A DNA stretch of 64,000 bases, from contig JAPYMA010000586.1 in the NCBI GenBank assembly GCA_035041965.1, forward strand, positions 62,001 to 126,000. The letters run 5' to 3'. Positions within the stretch are counted from its first letter, which is position 1. Each line of letters starts with the position of its first letter. The notes beneath the pieces are model-generated. The model saw nothing but the letters and a program-made list of their open reading frames with translations, was not told the origin of the DNA and did no database searches. The stretch is from Anisakis pegreffii. Taxonomy: Eukaryota > Nematoda > Chromadorea > Rhabditida > Anisakidae. The position numbers were made by a program, and so were the translations under genes. Shown here piece by piece: positions 12,421-23,978 of the stretch.

Positions 12421-14156
12421 TCAAATGGCTCATAATGTCCACTTGAAATGTGATTCATGTATTTTTTCAAGAGGACTAAGTCACGGTCTGTTTCAAAGTC
12501 ACTGCTTCAAACGATTTCACTGATATCTACCTGGTGATGATATCTTAAATTGTGTTTTTCCATAGTTAATCCTACTCATTATTCGCTTAGGATCTCAAGA
12601 AGTTATGAGCTGACTTCACCTTGAGGAGATTTTTAATAGTATCTAAGAAGACTTTCTTGATCATTATTATGTATAAGTTGGGACTGTTTGAATTTTCAGT
12701 CGAAGAGAACTAGAAAATATAAGACGAAGAACGAATCGAGAGCAACGTTCACGGATGACTGGCATTCTTCAAGGAGGAGTTGCATTACAGGACACAGCAG
12801 ATAAGTGCATCATAGAAGGGCGCAATTTTAACTAGACTGAAGTGGCGTTGGCTGGTGGCGGTGGTGGTTATGCGATAACAATTAAGCCTAATGATTTCAT
12901 GGAATCCTTTGGGGATGCAACATATAATTTGATGATTTGATTAGTTTCAGGTGTTTCGAACGATTCAGTAAACAATAATTTAAGAGTCTGAAAATGTTTT
13001 TTTGTGAGAAAAAACATTAATTCTGTGTATAAAAGAAAATAACTGCAAGCAAATGTTGCGTGATCGTCGAAAATTACCACGATTTGATCATAAGCTTGCA
13101 TTGCCATAAAAGCGCGCGTTTCTTCAGCGTTGGATATTCTAGTTATTTCAAAATTTTCATGCCTAAAATTTTCAAACACCCATACCAGATAATTCAAAAA
13201 GCAACGCAAAAAGATAAGCGCATTTTCAAGTGGATTTGTATAAATCATTCCATGATATCATGACTTATCCCAAATGCAATCCGTTCAACTCAACACACTC
13301 TCACTTCCAAAACAACCAGAATGGCAGCAGCAAATCCCGATCAATTAAATAATTTGGCAGTCAAATACATCAATAATCTATAGTAATCACAGTCACATTA
13401 TTTCACAAGCGGTCATCAAAACATAACGGATTTCGAAGTACAAGCCCAATTGGCGCTTTAATTGCATAGGACCAAGCTAGATCCGTCGGATTTCCACTCA
13501 TCTTCATTCATCTATCAAAAATCTATCGTAAGTACCAAAAAAGACCAACACAACGTGTTCATTAGTGCACATTGGGTTTCATGCGATCCAATTTCCGTCA
13601 ATAGTCCCGGAAAAAACTGCGTTACTAATGATGTTCGTCTGGTATTAATTGGAGCTGTTGTGCTCACATAAGCGACACAGTATTACGAAACGCTGTCTGA
13701 ATGGATTATGTATATATAACAGCGATATCGGTGGATGTTTAAAGCGATCCTCATTTGTCGACTGCACGCGTTCGGTTTCACCTTCAGTACCTTTTTTCAG
13801 TCCATTTACAGTCTATGACTGGAATTGATTTGTCACCTCTGATTGCTTCGAAACTGTTTGTTATAGAATCAGTTGCTAAACTCTTACAATATTAGTCTCA
13901 GTCAGTCGCATAATGTTACAAAATAGTTGATCCTTGCCTTGAAAATGATCTCTTCAGGAGGGAATTATCCTCCTTGCTAAGTTTTTTCATGATTTTCTCA
14001 TATGTTTTCTTGAAAGCGAACTCGATTCCACTAGCAATTCGAGTGTGTTCCAAAATGGTTGAATTTGTGGAAATGAACAATTGACTGCTGAAAACGATTG
14101 CTTACAATTACCAATTCTTGGTATTTTACTGATCGCAAGTACCAAAACGTATTGAC
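12421..14156. other. Intergenic gap upstream of the TRPV gene
   Basis: I see no recognisable gene. A 126-codon minus-strand ORF at 12868-13248 is the longest open frame, but it has no domain, no signal peptide and no spliced partner, and an ORF of this size is expected by chance in AT-rich DNA of this length. The promoter of the minus-strand TRPV gene should start just above 12420. Confidence 0.45.
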
Positions 14157-14228
14157 GCTGTCCGGAATTGAACCTGCGACCCTTAGTGCGTTAAGAGTAC
14201 TGCTATGCTTGATCTTGAGGCATTTTTC
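14157..14228 (-). ncRNA. tRNA-like element (tRNA pseudogene or tRNA-derived SINE head)
   Basis: Read on the minus strand, this 72-base stretch contains GGTTCAATTCC (plus 14163-14173), a good polymerase III B box/T-arm core, preceded at the right distance by a sequence that resembles an anticodon arm. The T-stem has two mismatches and no clean acceptor stem or D-arm could be folded by eye. A decayed tRNA or the head of a SINE is therefore more likely than a working tRNA. The anticodon cannot be assigned safely. Confidence 0.4.
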
Positions 14229-15147
14229 TAGCCTCATTTCTCTCGAAATGCCATATATTTGTTATTTCCGTGATCCATTCGTCAAGTTGAGACGATCGGT
14301 ACCAAAATTGTCGAAAAAGGAGCAAAAAAATTTTCCGCGAAAAAACCCTGATCATACCCCCACGATCTCAAAATCGGGATCTTCGAGATATCATATCTCA
14401 GCTCCGGATTGACATTTCGAGACGATCTAGACGGCTTTGAGATGACCTTCACCATCTAAGTAAGAATATTGCAAGAATTATTCCGATCGACCAACGGAAA
14501 CTCGCCTCTCGAGACTCTAAAAACCACAAAAATCGTCATTTTAGGATTTTCGGCCGATGGAGTCATTTTTTGCAAAATTCACAAATTTCATACTAATGGA
14601 ACCGGAATGAGGCCCTCAATATGACGAAACATGAACGAGCTCTCTATCTGCAGTCATTCTTGTGTTATGACCCCAAAATCCCATTCTTCTCGGTTTTGAA
14701 GCATAATCGCAATCTGCCTATTGCTAATATGAACGTATTGATTGCTCTATAGTGATCAATTTGTATGAATGAGCGCGACTGCGCATCGAATTCAGATAGA
14801 TCTAATTAAACGGCTATAGCTCCTCAGGAAAGCAGAATCGCTCAGTGAAATATATTTTAGTCTGAATGAGGAGATCCAGCTGGATCGACTGATGCAAAAA
14901 AATTCATAGATTACTGGGCAAACTTGAGAAGACGGTAGCCTTGAAGGTGGCACCCGAGATAGTATTAATAAGATAGCTTTATCATCTCAACAACTTTTAT
15001 AGTCTGATTCGTCTCAGTGTATTCAATTCATGAAATGTTACTGCGCATTCTTTTGAATGACTGAAATATTCCTCATAAACCTCTTTCAGTTACAAGTAAT
15101 GAATCTTTGCAGATTCAGCAGCATTCAACAACAAATTGCAGTCCAAA
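14229..15147. other. Gene-free stretch with repeat-like sequence
   Basis: No coding exon is visible. The stretch to about 14700 has a compositional style unlike the flanking DNA and directly follows the tRNA-like element, so it may be part of an old transposable element. A dispersed repeat shared with 43.1-43.2 kb lies at 14827-14965. The end of the stretch should carry the promoter of the Ly6-type gene. Confidence 0.4.
14827..14965 (+). repeat. Dispersed repeat family 1, copy 1
   Basis: Two blocks match the DNA at 43099-43235 in the same order and orientation. One begins AGCAGAATCGCTCAGTGAAA; the other begins TTACTGGGCAAACTTGAGA and continues to GAGATAGT. The spacing between the blocks is similar (about 45 bases). 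No open frame or terminal inverted repeat is visible, so the element class is unknown. Confidence 0.6.
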
Positions 15148-15786
15148 ATGTCGTTCAAAAACGTGTTAACTGTGCTTCTGTGCTACTATGCGTGTAGCGG
15201 GAGTGCAAAACTGGCGTGTTATGTGTGCAATGGACAATCGGTGAAGTCGGGTGCTTATTGCACTAATGATAATCTCTGTGCTGGAAACAGTTGCACTTTT
15301 GGTATGCATAAAGCAGATTATAACTCGAACTTTTGAATTCAGGCATTAGAGATAACTGATATTTTGATGGTTCGTTTACTTAGTGGTCAAAGAGTTCGAA
15401 TATTGGATATGTTGGCAAAAAATTGCCATTCTTTTATTTGAATACTAGAGGAATTTGAGAAGTTTTGATCATTATTACGAGATCAAATAAGCGATTGTTT
15501 CGCTTTTAAGCCAAAAATACATGGATAAGAATTTCGCTTTTTAAACGTCAACACAGGAAAATGTCAGCTTGAAGAAGCGCTGTTAAACTTATTTTCAGAT
15601 GGGAAACTCTCCGGCGAATGGGCAGCCGGTTGTTCAAATGAAACGATCGGCGCTGGTGTCACTGTTTGCATCATAAAACAAGCCGAACAAAATTTTACAT
15701 GCAATTGCGGTGATTCGTTCTGCAACGATGTGAATAAAATCACGACCGTTCTCGATAAGCGTCTTCCAAACGGAACGTTCGTTTAG
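15148..15786 (+). CDS. Ly6/uPAR-type secreted protein (possible first domain of a longer gene)
   Basis: Two exons, 15148-15301 and 15599-15786, join at a phase-1 intron into 113 residues. The N-terminus MSFKNVLTVLLCYYACSGSA is a signal peptide. The mature part has the Ly6 cysteine pattern: LACYVCNGQ, YCTNDNLCAGNSCTFDG, AAGCSNETIGAGVTVCI, and the closing FTCNCGDSFCND. Sequons lie in CSNET, QNFT and NGTF. The frame stops at TAG 15784-15786, yet the same frame stays open for 28 more codons and includes a hydrophobic run (SSSLFGIVITVIQLL). AATAAA follows at 15872-15877. An alternative model splices from a GTGAAT donor after FCND (exon end 15729) into the next Ly6-like exon at 16062 in the same phase, giving a two-domain protein of about 300 residues. 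Confidence 0.8.
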
Positions 15787-15871
15787 AGTTCTTCATTATT
15801 CGGCATCGTCATCACTGTGATCCAATTGCTGTCGGACTGTTCATCATCTATTATGAAAGATACATTTTGAT

Positions 15872-15877
15872 AATAAA
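15872..15877 (+). terminator. Likely poly(A) signal of the Ly6-type gene
   Basis: A canonical AATAAA lies 86 bases after the TAG stop at 15784-15786. It supports an end of transcription here and so favours two separate Ly6-type genes over one fused gene, although a single hexamer is weak evidence. Confidence 0.4.
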
Positions 15878-16061
15878 ATAGTGCAAAAAATTGCTTAAAT
15901 GTTTTCATGTTACCATTTGATCGGAATTCAAATTCGTGGTTTCGGCAATGAATTTGAGATTCAGATTCTTTTCGAATGTGTGAACAAACGAAACAATAAT
16001 CACTGATTGACTAATCCATCAACATTGAAAGTTCCCTTCTTGAAGGTCATTCGTCCCCAAG

Positions 16062-17172
16062 CTGCCAACGAACTTGACAAAAAAATGCTTACAATGTGGC
16101 CTTTTGAATGTACCTCCAATCGGTGTCATAAATGTAACATGCGGTTTGACAAATACATGTAAAGGATCATTTTGCATTACAAGTGAATTTTATCATTTAT
16201 TCATTCATCGATAGTGTGACTGTAATGACATCCGACTGATTATGAATCAGTACATTACCAGTCGAGCATCACTGCAGTCACGATTCGATATTTATCAAAC
16301 ATTTTCCGCTCCTTATTTCTCATATCAAAAAAAATTGAATTTCCAAGATCACGGATTCTGAATGGTCTCATTGTCAGCATGAAACAGTGATTTGTGTGTC
16401 TGTGAGAAGTATTCGGAAGCAGATTGCAGAACGAGGGCAATACCCGCACTCGTATTGTGGCACAGATTGGAATCCAATGGTCGAAGGATGCGTGTCAAAA
16501 CCGGGCCAAGATGAAGTTTGTGCGTGTATGCAGAACTACTGCAACTTCCCGTATCCTCAACGTGAGCATCATCCTTCACTGCTGGTTTCTCGCTCTTGTT
16601 TCGAATTTCAATCGAATGCCAAGTTTCTTTTGCTCCACTTATTTGATCAGTTTTAGAAACCACCACAACCACGGTAACTCCGGCGCCTACCCTCCCTCCA
16701 ACTCCGCCACCTACTAAACCTCCAACTCCAGTTATGACAACAAAAACACCTACGGTTGTAACAACACCTGTTCATCCACCTGTCGCTACCACAACAACAG
16801 CCTCAGGTTAGTCTCTTGCATCAATGAAAGAGAAACTCAAGGAATAAGTCAAAGTTATGAATAAATATATCTCATATGTCTGCATGAGGATTAATCAAAA
16901 TCAGTAGAAATTGTTTCTCCGAAAAGAATCGATGTCTTTCGATGCTGATCCGTTTACCGAACCCCGATTATGAGTGAAAGCCGATATTAATATCAGGCGG
17001 AAGCGTTAATACTAGTGATTGCGTATACGGGCGATTTGGTAAAAATGATCAAATGGTGAAAACTGCGACAGCGTTGAAGAATATGGTCAAGAATCGTTTT
17101 GGAAATTCATCAGCCGTTCAGAGCTTCTTGAATAATATTGATCAGCACGTCTGTGCTTATTCAGGACCTTAA
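16062..17172 (+). CDS. Ly6-like domain with Thr/Pro-rich linker (5' end not resolved)
   Basis: Four exons keep one frame: 16062-16182, 16388-16561, 16657-16806 and 16997-17172. The first two build a Ly6-type domain: KKCLQCGLLNVPP, NVTCGLTNTCKGSFCIT, then HSYCGTDWN, VEGCVSKPGQ, and the closing VCACMQNYCNF. The third exon is a mucin-like linker of Thr, Pro and Val (TTTTTVTPAPTLPPTPPP and on). The fourth encodes NTSDCVYGRFGKNDQ, then NFV-poor, helix-like sequence ending HVCAYSGP and stop, a C-terminal module I do not recognise. No signal-peptide exon was found between 15880 and 16062. Either the first exon was missed or this is the second half of the gene that starts at 15148, to which it can be joined in phase 0. 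It is probably secreted or attached at the cell surface. Confidence 0.65.
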
Positions 17173-19009
17173 AACTCTATACGTGTGTCTTTTCGCAATG
17201 TTTCCGTGATAGCACCTGTGATCGTTCACATCTGGAATTCAATATTCTTGTTTAAAATGATTCATCGATATGGTGCAAAGTTTCTGTGAGAAATCGGAGC
17301 TGTCATCGTCATTCGCTATATCCAATGTATCTGGTCGAATTGAAATGCTTCTAAAGTTATCCTTGCATGCAATAAAGTTTATCTTATCCACATAAATGTT
17401 GCCTTCTAATGTCATGCATTTTATAACCACAAACAATTTGAACTGTTGTCAGGAATATGCCCAGCTTTAAATATCAAAAAATTCCAATAACCTTAATCAG
17501 AATGTTCAGACAAGCAATTTCCTTCCTGTTTTCACTTTTGATATGACAGTAGATCAAAAATATTTATGGCGAATGATATATTCATGAGAAGAAGATTGCT
17601 TAATCATTTCTCCACACATGACTTGTCTGCCTAATAGGATTTCTAAGAATGAAAAACATTATAGTACGGGAATCGCATATGATATCACAGTACGGGAAAT
17701 ATGTGAAATGTTCTGATCCAAACTAGTTGTAGAGAGTGTAAAGACGCTATTTGTACCCATCCACCAGTCTTTACACTCTAAATTGAGCATGTTTTGCAGA
17801 ATGCAATTGAAGTGCAAATCTCATGTAATTTTCTTTAACGTCTTGATTAAAAATTTAAATTCTCTCATTATGTGCATGAAATCATCGTTACAAATTTCGA
17901 AAAAGCAACGGTGAGTGAACATCGTTGAAATCACTTGAAAACCAGTTTGAGAGCATTAACTTTTAATAATTCCATCTGAACGATGTCAATTCCACTCGTT
18001 CACTGTTAATGAAGAACAACGTTTCTGGTCTTCAGTTCCTTAATATGAATTCTCAAATTTACGCTTGTTACTTCGTCGTTTCAGTTTTGCTTTCAATGGT
18101 CTTTTGTATTTAAGAGTAATAGCAATGATCACAATTGTTGATAAGTTCTCTGATTAGGAAATAATTCATTAAACGTTTGATGTGGAAACAACTGAGAATT
18201 GCATAATGTTTTAGAGCAAGGAGCAATGTAAACTTTTTTAGCAACAACACGCTTCATGGCATCATGAGAATTTTCTCTAATGTATGCTCACAGTCACTTT
18301 AATAAATAATTCAGAGATTGCTGAAATTTAAGAGAACGATTCCGTTTCTAATCGAAAAAAGGAAACGTTATTTGCGATCGATTGATACCTGAATCCTCAG
18401 AACCACAGTTTTGTGGTGGATTTTAGTTTATGCAAAGCAGATATTGCGCTAGGAAGCCGTTGAATCGAGACATTTTGATCGTATAGGATATAATATCACA
18501 ATAGAATTTAATTACTTTCATTTGTTAATAGTTCAATTATTACCGCTTTCGCTTTGATCTTTTTGTCTCGTTTGATAAACGCTGACCACTTTTATTATGA
18601 TGAAGGCATAAATATGTTTATGATCTATGTTTACGACCGATACGATGGTTTCGGTATTTACTGCTTGATTGGAAAAATGATAATGGGTCAGTGATGAGCG
18701 AGTATAACGGTGATAAGCCGTGAAGAGCCTATCACAAGGGCAGAGTCAGACGAGTTTTTGCATAGCAAACAGTCTGATCAACATCATCGATGCATCTCAC
18801 GATCAGTTTCAAGCATTCGGCTGCTTAGAAATCTGATGAAAATGTTTCGACTTCGTTGGTTTTATTTCTTCATTGACCTGATTGGTGTGGGCAGATGAAT
18901 TCAGTGTCGTCCTTAATGAGAACTAAAACAAATGTTTCGTCGCTCTCGATTATTATTCATTCTTTTCTATAACGTTTCAAATATCTTCATTTGAGCGGAG
19001 TGAAAAGCA
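17173..19009. other. Intergenic gap
   Basis: No gene is recognised. It contains a 13-bp perfect hairpin at 17733-17779, and next to it a short direct repeat (AGTACGGGAA-like at about 17663 and 17692). A 62-codon plus-strand ORF at 18710-18898 has no family likeness. The right end should hold the promoter of the transporter gene. Confidence 0.45.
17733..17779. repeat. Perfect inverted repeat, 13-bp stem and 21-base loop
   Basis: AGAGTGTAAAGAC at 17733-17745 is answered by its exact reverse complement GTCTTTACACTCT at 17767-17779. It may be a structured RNA, the core of a small inverted-repeat element or a chance palindrome; it lies about 560 bases past the end of the Ly6-type gene. Confidence 0.55.
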
Positions 19010-22000
19010 ATGGAAGAGAAGAAAGTGCAATCACTTGACGATATTCAGACGCTGGGTTGGTATACGGCATATATTTGCGTGTTGGCTGAGATTATGTTCC
19101 TCACACAAGTTGGCAATGTCAACTACATGGTTTATGCAGGTGCTTCATAAACCCAGATTATATTCAACTAGAAAAAATTTACTGTACGTCAGTCAATTTT
19201 TTAAGTGTTTCTGCGACAAGAACCAAATTGATATGGATGAAATTGACGATTGAATTGAGAATTGCAGTGAACGATGGCGATTTTTTTTCTGTTTTGATTA
19301 CATTGATTCTTTTCTCAACTGAATGAACACTGAAAATTGTCAGTCGTTGTGACATCTTGCAGAGATTACATACTCGTTTTTTGGTGGATTCACGAGATCC
19401 TCGAACCTTTAGTTTCCAGTATTCAGATAACATTGGCCAGAGTTTTTCGTTAACGTAACCAAAAGTGGTTTGAATTGTTGACAATTATTCCGATTACATA
19501 TCTCAGGATTGGCTCCGCATAACGTTGATTGCGATACACTAAACAATTCAACAATCACAATCAAAAATGAGACGATCTGTGATTGTCTCAGTTCATCCAC
19601 CGTTGATTCTCAGACCGATAATCAGAGCTTATTCAACTGCATCAATAATTTAACTCTCATACGGGAACCACAATTTTTCTCGGCAAATATTGAGGTTTGT
19701 TTTTGATCGACGAAGTTCAACTAGAGTGAAGGCAGTTGAATGATAATGCGAGCAAGTTTCTGATCCATTCTGGAACGGACAAAATTAAAGGCTGCAGATG
19801 CTGGAATTGTTGTTGATTTGGGAGACGACTGCTAATTAACGAGAGCTATTGAACTTTTGTTAAATTCGACATAACGTTGTATTCGTTACGTTCGAGAAGT
19901 ATACTGAATGCAGACTTCCCAGGCAATACTTCTTCTGATGGTTTCGCATTAAACTTTCTTACCATAAGGATTTGATTATCACAAAGTACAGTTGATTAAA
20001 AGTTCACTCATCGGAAAATATTCTTTGCTTGCGTTTGTGATAAGGCGCATTGCAGTGTAGTTTGGCTATTTATGTGATGATACGAAATTCATCAAAAGGA
20101 GCATATCCTATCAAATGATCGGCATTATCGTTGGTTCGATTCTATTCGGTCAACTGAGCGATTCGTTCGGCCGAAAATGGGTGGGTATTCATGATTTATT
20201 ACTCGATGAACTGCATTGAACTTTCGAGAGTTCATCAGAAACACTCAAAATTTTGATTTGATTGATAATTTTGAAAGGAGCAATGTCTTAAGAATAATTC
20301 AGCTTTTCAATGTAGAATTTCACAAGCTGCATTCATTCATATCGTCAATACAAGTTGATCTTTTTAAACGTCGATAAATTTTTGCAATTGTATCAGCTCG
20401 AGTTATTTTTCTCGGAATGTTTATCTTCACTAAATTCAGTCTTGAGTCAGTTTCAGCCAATGATCATATGTCTGATTGGTTCGGCTATAAGTGATAGTGT
20501 TTCGTCTTTGGCCACCAGTCTACCAACTCTAACGCTATTCCATGGTATTGCACTTCTTTTCACCGGAGGGCAAACAGCGTAGAGTTTTTTGAATCTTGTT
20601 TCTTTATTCATTCTCAGTTTCAATTCATTAATTCCCGGTATTCCGTTTTCTGTTCCAGTTTGACCTAATCTGGTTGTGATCTAATCAGTTGATCAAGTCA
20701 ACTGATCTAATCTGGAGTAGGAAACGAGCGATTGAAATTTCATCATTTAAGGAGTTTGCAATAATGCATCAGCAAACTCGCTCGAGCGTTAAATTCCATC
20801 GCAATGACTTAGAAAGGAATGCGTTCCAAATTACAATCGCTCTAAAAACATCACAAATGAATTTTGCTTGTCATTTTATAATGTTGTCTTCTTATCACTA
20901 TGTGCTATCTTACGATGTTAATTACATCTGACAATTCAAAAATAGTGCAAATAAACATCACAAATGCAATTAAAATTTTATAACGACCAAAAATTGTTAC
21001 TCGTTGATTCAAATAAACAAGCATATCTGCTTTTTTACGGCATAATCGAAAAGTACGAATCTTCGTCCACTAAATCAAATATTCGAATGTGACAGACAGT
21101 TAATTTGATTGACATACATTTAAATGGCTGAGAGCATTGTTGAGGGATGTAATGAAGTCATTCTTGGATCAGTTTGTTTCAATTCAGGATAATCTTCGTG
21201 TTCCTATTGGAGAATCTGCCCAAAAAACATCGAATGTGGATCAACGCTGTGATTTCGTGGTCACCAAATTTCGCACTGTTCGCTATCATAGCATATTTGT
21301 CCGGAAATTGGCGTATTCTTGCAAGAGCCACTAGTACGATAACAGTGCCGGCAATTTTGTTATCTCTGTAAGTTGATGTGTAATCATCAAAAGATGATTT
21401 TCACTTGAGGTTTTGTTTGCGATTTTATGCAGTAAGAACGTAAACAGTGAATAATTTATGCTCACTGTACTGTCCTTATGCAGTGCTCAGAACATAATTT
21501 TCATAAACTTCAATCACGAACTATTAATTTGTATGAAAGACTCCTCACTTCAATGAATATATCTCCATTTCACATCTTAAAACTATTGAAATCGCAAGTG
21601 ACCAGACTCACAATCAGATCTAACCAGTCTTCAGTTGGATGCAAATTTTTGTCGTGCATAATGCCAGCTTTCATAGTTGGTGCGGTCTGCGGTCAATGTG
21701 ATTTCTCGTCTCTGAGTGATTTTGATTCAGATTCATTTACGAATCCCCGCGTTGGCTCATTCAGAAACGCCGAATGAATGAGGCGAGTGAAGTACTCAAA
21801 AAGATCATCATGTTCAATGGTGATCGACACATTTCCAACGAAAACATTTCAACAGTGATTTCGAATGAAAATGTTCGTTTGTCTTTCGGCAGCATCATCC
21901 GTATCTTTTCAATCTTATCATCAACCGCAGTTCTAACAATACTGAACGCACGGACCACTTAGAGGGCGATTAAACCAGGATAACTTTCTCGGTTGTGGAG

Positions 22001-23978
22001 AAATTGGCCTCGGGGCGATTCTCAACCTGAATTCTCAACCTGAATCTTCACTAAATCAACCTGAGTTAGATCAATGCTGAGTAGATATTTGAGTCGTGTA
22101 GATCACAAACCAAAGCAGTACCCTTTTTGGACTATTTTTTTTTGAATATGAGGAAGATAACCAATCAAACTTATCTTCCAGGCATCCATTGCAGTATCGG
22201 GGAGGAAAGAGAATTTTTATGTGTATCACCTTTTCTGTACGAAACGACTCATACTCTACACATTTGTCTTCTCATTCAGTTAGTATGTGTTTTAGTATAA
22301 TTCAATTGGTTATGTTTCGTTTTCCATATTTCATTGTCAACTTAATTCTACCTTTAGATAAGTCTCCGCAATTGAAATTATTGTTTACAGCGCTTCAACA
22401 AGCATCATAAACTACGGTATATTTTTCAACATGGGCAAACTACCGGGTTCTGTATATGCGAACAATATCTTCATTGGACTCACAAGGTTGCATCACCAAT
22501 TCTTTATTGGCTTTCACAAAATCGTTGTTTAGGAATGATTTCAATTCTTCATCTCTTCAAACATTCAGCCAAAACGTGAATTGATACTCGTAATTCACGA
22601 GCGTTCGTCGTGATCGGCCAGTTTTATGTTCAAAATTTTAACAATAAGTAAACAACAAGAAATGCGATTGCGCGGAAGTTTGCAAGAAGCTGTATGCAAT
22701 GAGGAAATCACCCCGTAAAATGATCGATTAACAATAGTGATTTGAGGTGGGTTATCAACGCGTCGGTTGGATTCGTTGACTATAAAGTGAAATGGTTCGG
22801 ACGAAAAATGCTTCACACTTTATCGTTGCTGAGCATTCTGCTCGCAGTGATCACAGTGTTCATGCTCACACAATTCGGTTAGATAAATCATTATCGAATG
22901 GAAGGAACACTTCTTCTATGCTAACTCTTGAAAGTTTATGAAATTTTGATCGAACATTCGTTTACTTTATATCTTTGGCGGAGATAATCGGAAATGAACA
23001 CCTCACAGGTCGTTCCTTGTATAGCTCAGATAAGGTGAGGATAATTTCGACGGTTTGAGATTGCCTTCAGCTGCCTGAGAGTACGGATAGCAAGTAACGA
23101 TAATAGTGACATTTCTTGATGAAACGAGACATTAATGTGACCGTAATGAAATTGAACTGCTGAGTGAATGAAATGAACAGAGAAGAGTAAACTTTCAGAG
23201 ATGTTCGAGCAATACGCAACATTAATTCGTGTGTCAGTGCTATCGATTTCGATAATGTCAAGTCACTTGTACATAGGCAATAACGTCTCAACCAACGAGC
23301 TATACCCGACCCCAATCCGAAACGTCGCATTCTCATTCATGCAAGTCGTGAATCGAATCGGTGTTGCAATAGCACCACAACTATTTGTTTTGGTTTGTAT
23401 TTATCATTTCAATATCGCTGCTTACCGTATTCTTCAGACAGTATATATAGTGATCGAACCGTGAACAACTGCGATTGTTCAATCATAAAAGTATTGCAAT
23501 TGAAATCGGAGTGAGACGGCACTTCTAAATTTAGTTTCATTCTCCTTATGGTTTGTGTTCAGCTTTCCAACAGTTTCGTTTGAGAAAAGACGAATCGTTC
23601 ACTGAGCACATGCTGAATGGACGGTGCCAATAGAGACAATTCGGCACAAGCTTTGCCTTGAATTAAACTTATTGCCTCAGCAGGCATGAAATTTTTGGAG
23701 GTGAATAAGAAATCCTAGAACAGCTCGAATTTGTAAAACTTTCACTTTAGGCTGACTTCTGGACAGCAGCACCGTATTTTGCGATGTTTCTGTTGGCTGG
23801 AACAGATCTTTTGTTGTGTCAGTTGTTGATACCGGAATCAAAAGGACGGACGCTTGAGGACAGCATGCCGTCGTCAAAACGAAGGCTGTTTTCTTCGAAG
23901 AATGCTGCGAACAAAGAAGATAATTTTAAATACGTTAGCAATAAAAATGACAAATACGTCGTTGAATCCAACGTATAA
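19010..23978 (+). CDS. SLC22-type (organic cation/anion transporter) MFS carrier
   Basis: Twelve exons join in phase into 556 residues: 19010-19139, 19507-19694, 20061-20180, 20457-20578, 21188-21367, 21731-21900, 22195-22282, 22391-22486, 22747-22877, 23009-23034, 23201-23392, 23751-23978. The order matches SLC22 carriers: TM1 ending QVGNVNYMVYAG; a long Cys- and Asn-rich extracellular loop (sequons NNST, KNET, NNLT); FGYLCDDTK; the MFS signature SILFGQLSDSFGRKW; LLENLPKKHRMW; IYESPRWLIQKRRM; NYGIFFNMGKLPGSVY; DYKVKWFGRKMLHTLSLL; TNELYPTPIRNVAFSFMQVV; and IPESKGRTLEDS before a charged cytoplasmic tail. It should carry organic ions across the plasma membrane; the substrate cannot be read. Exon 10 is only 26 bases, and exon 11 uses an AGAG acceptor. 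Confidence 0.92.

Noticed and set aside
12049..12435. 128-codon plus-strand ORF
   Set aside because: It mirrors the first TRPV exon, whose minus-strand product carries the conserved GGGLLIPFIRYAI block.
12868..13248. 126-codon minus-strand ORF
   Set aside because: No domain, signal peptide or splice partner; an ORF of this size is expected by chance in AT-rich DNA of this length.
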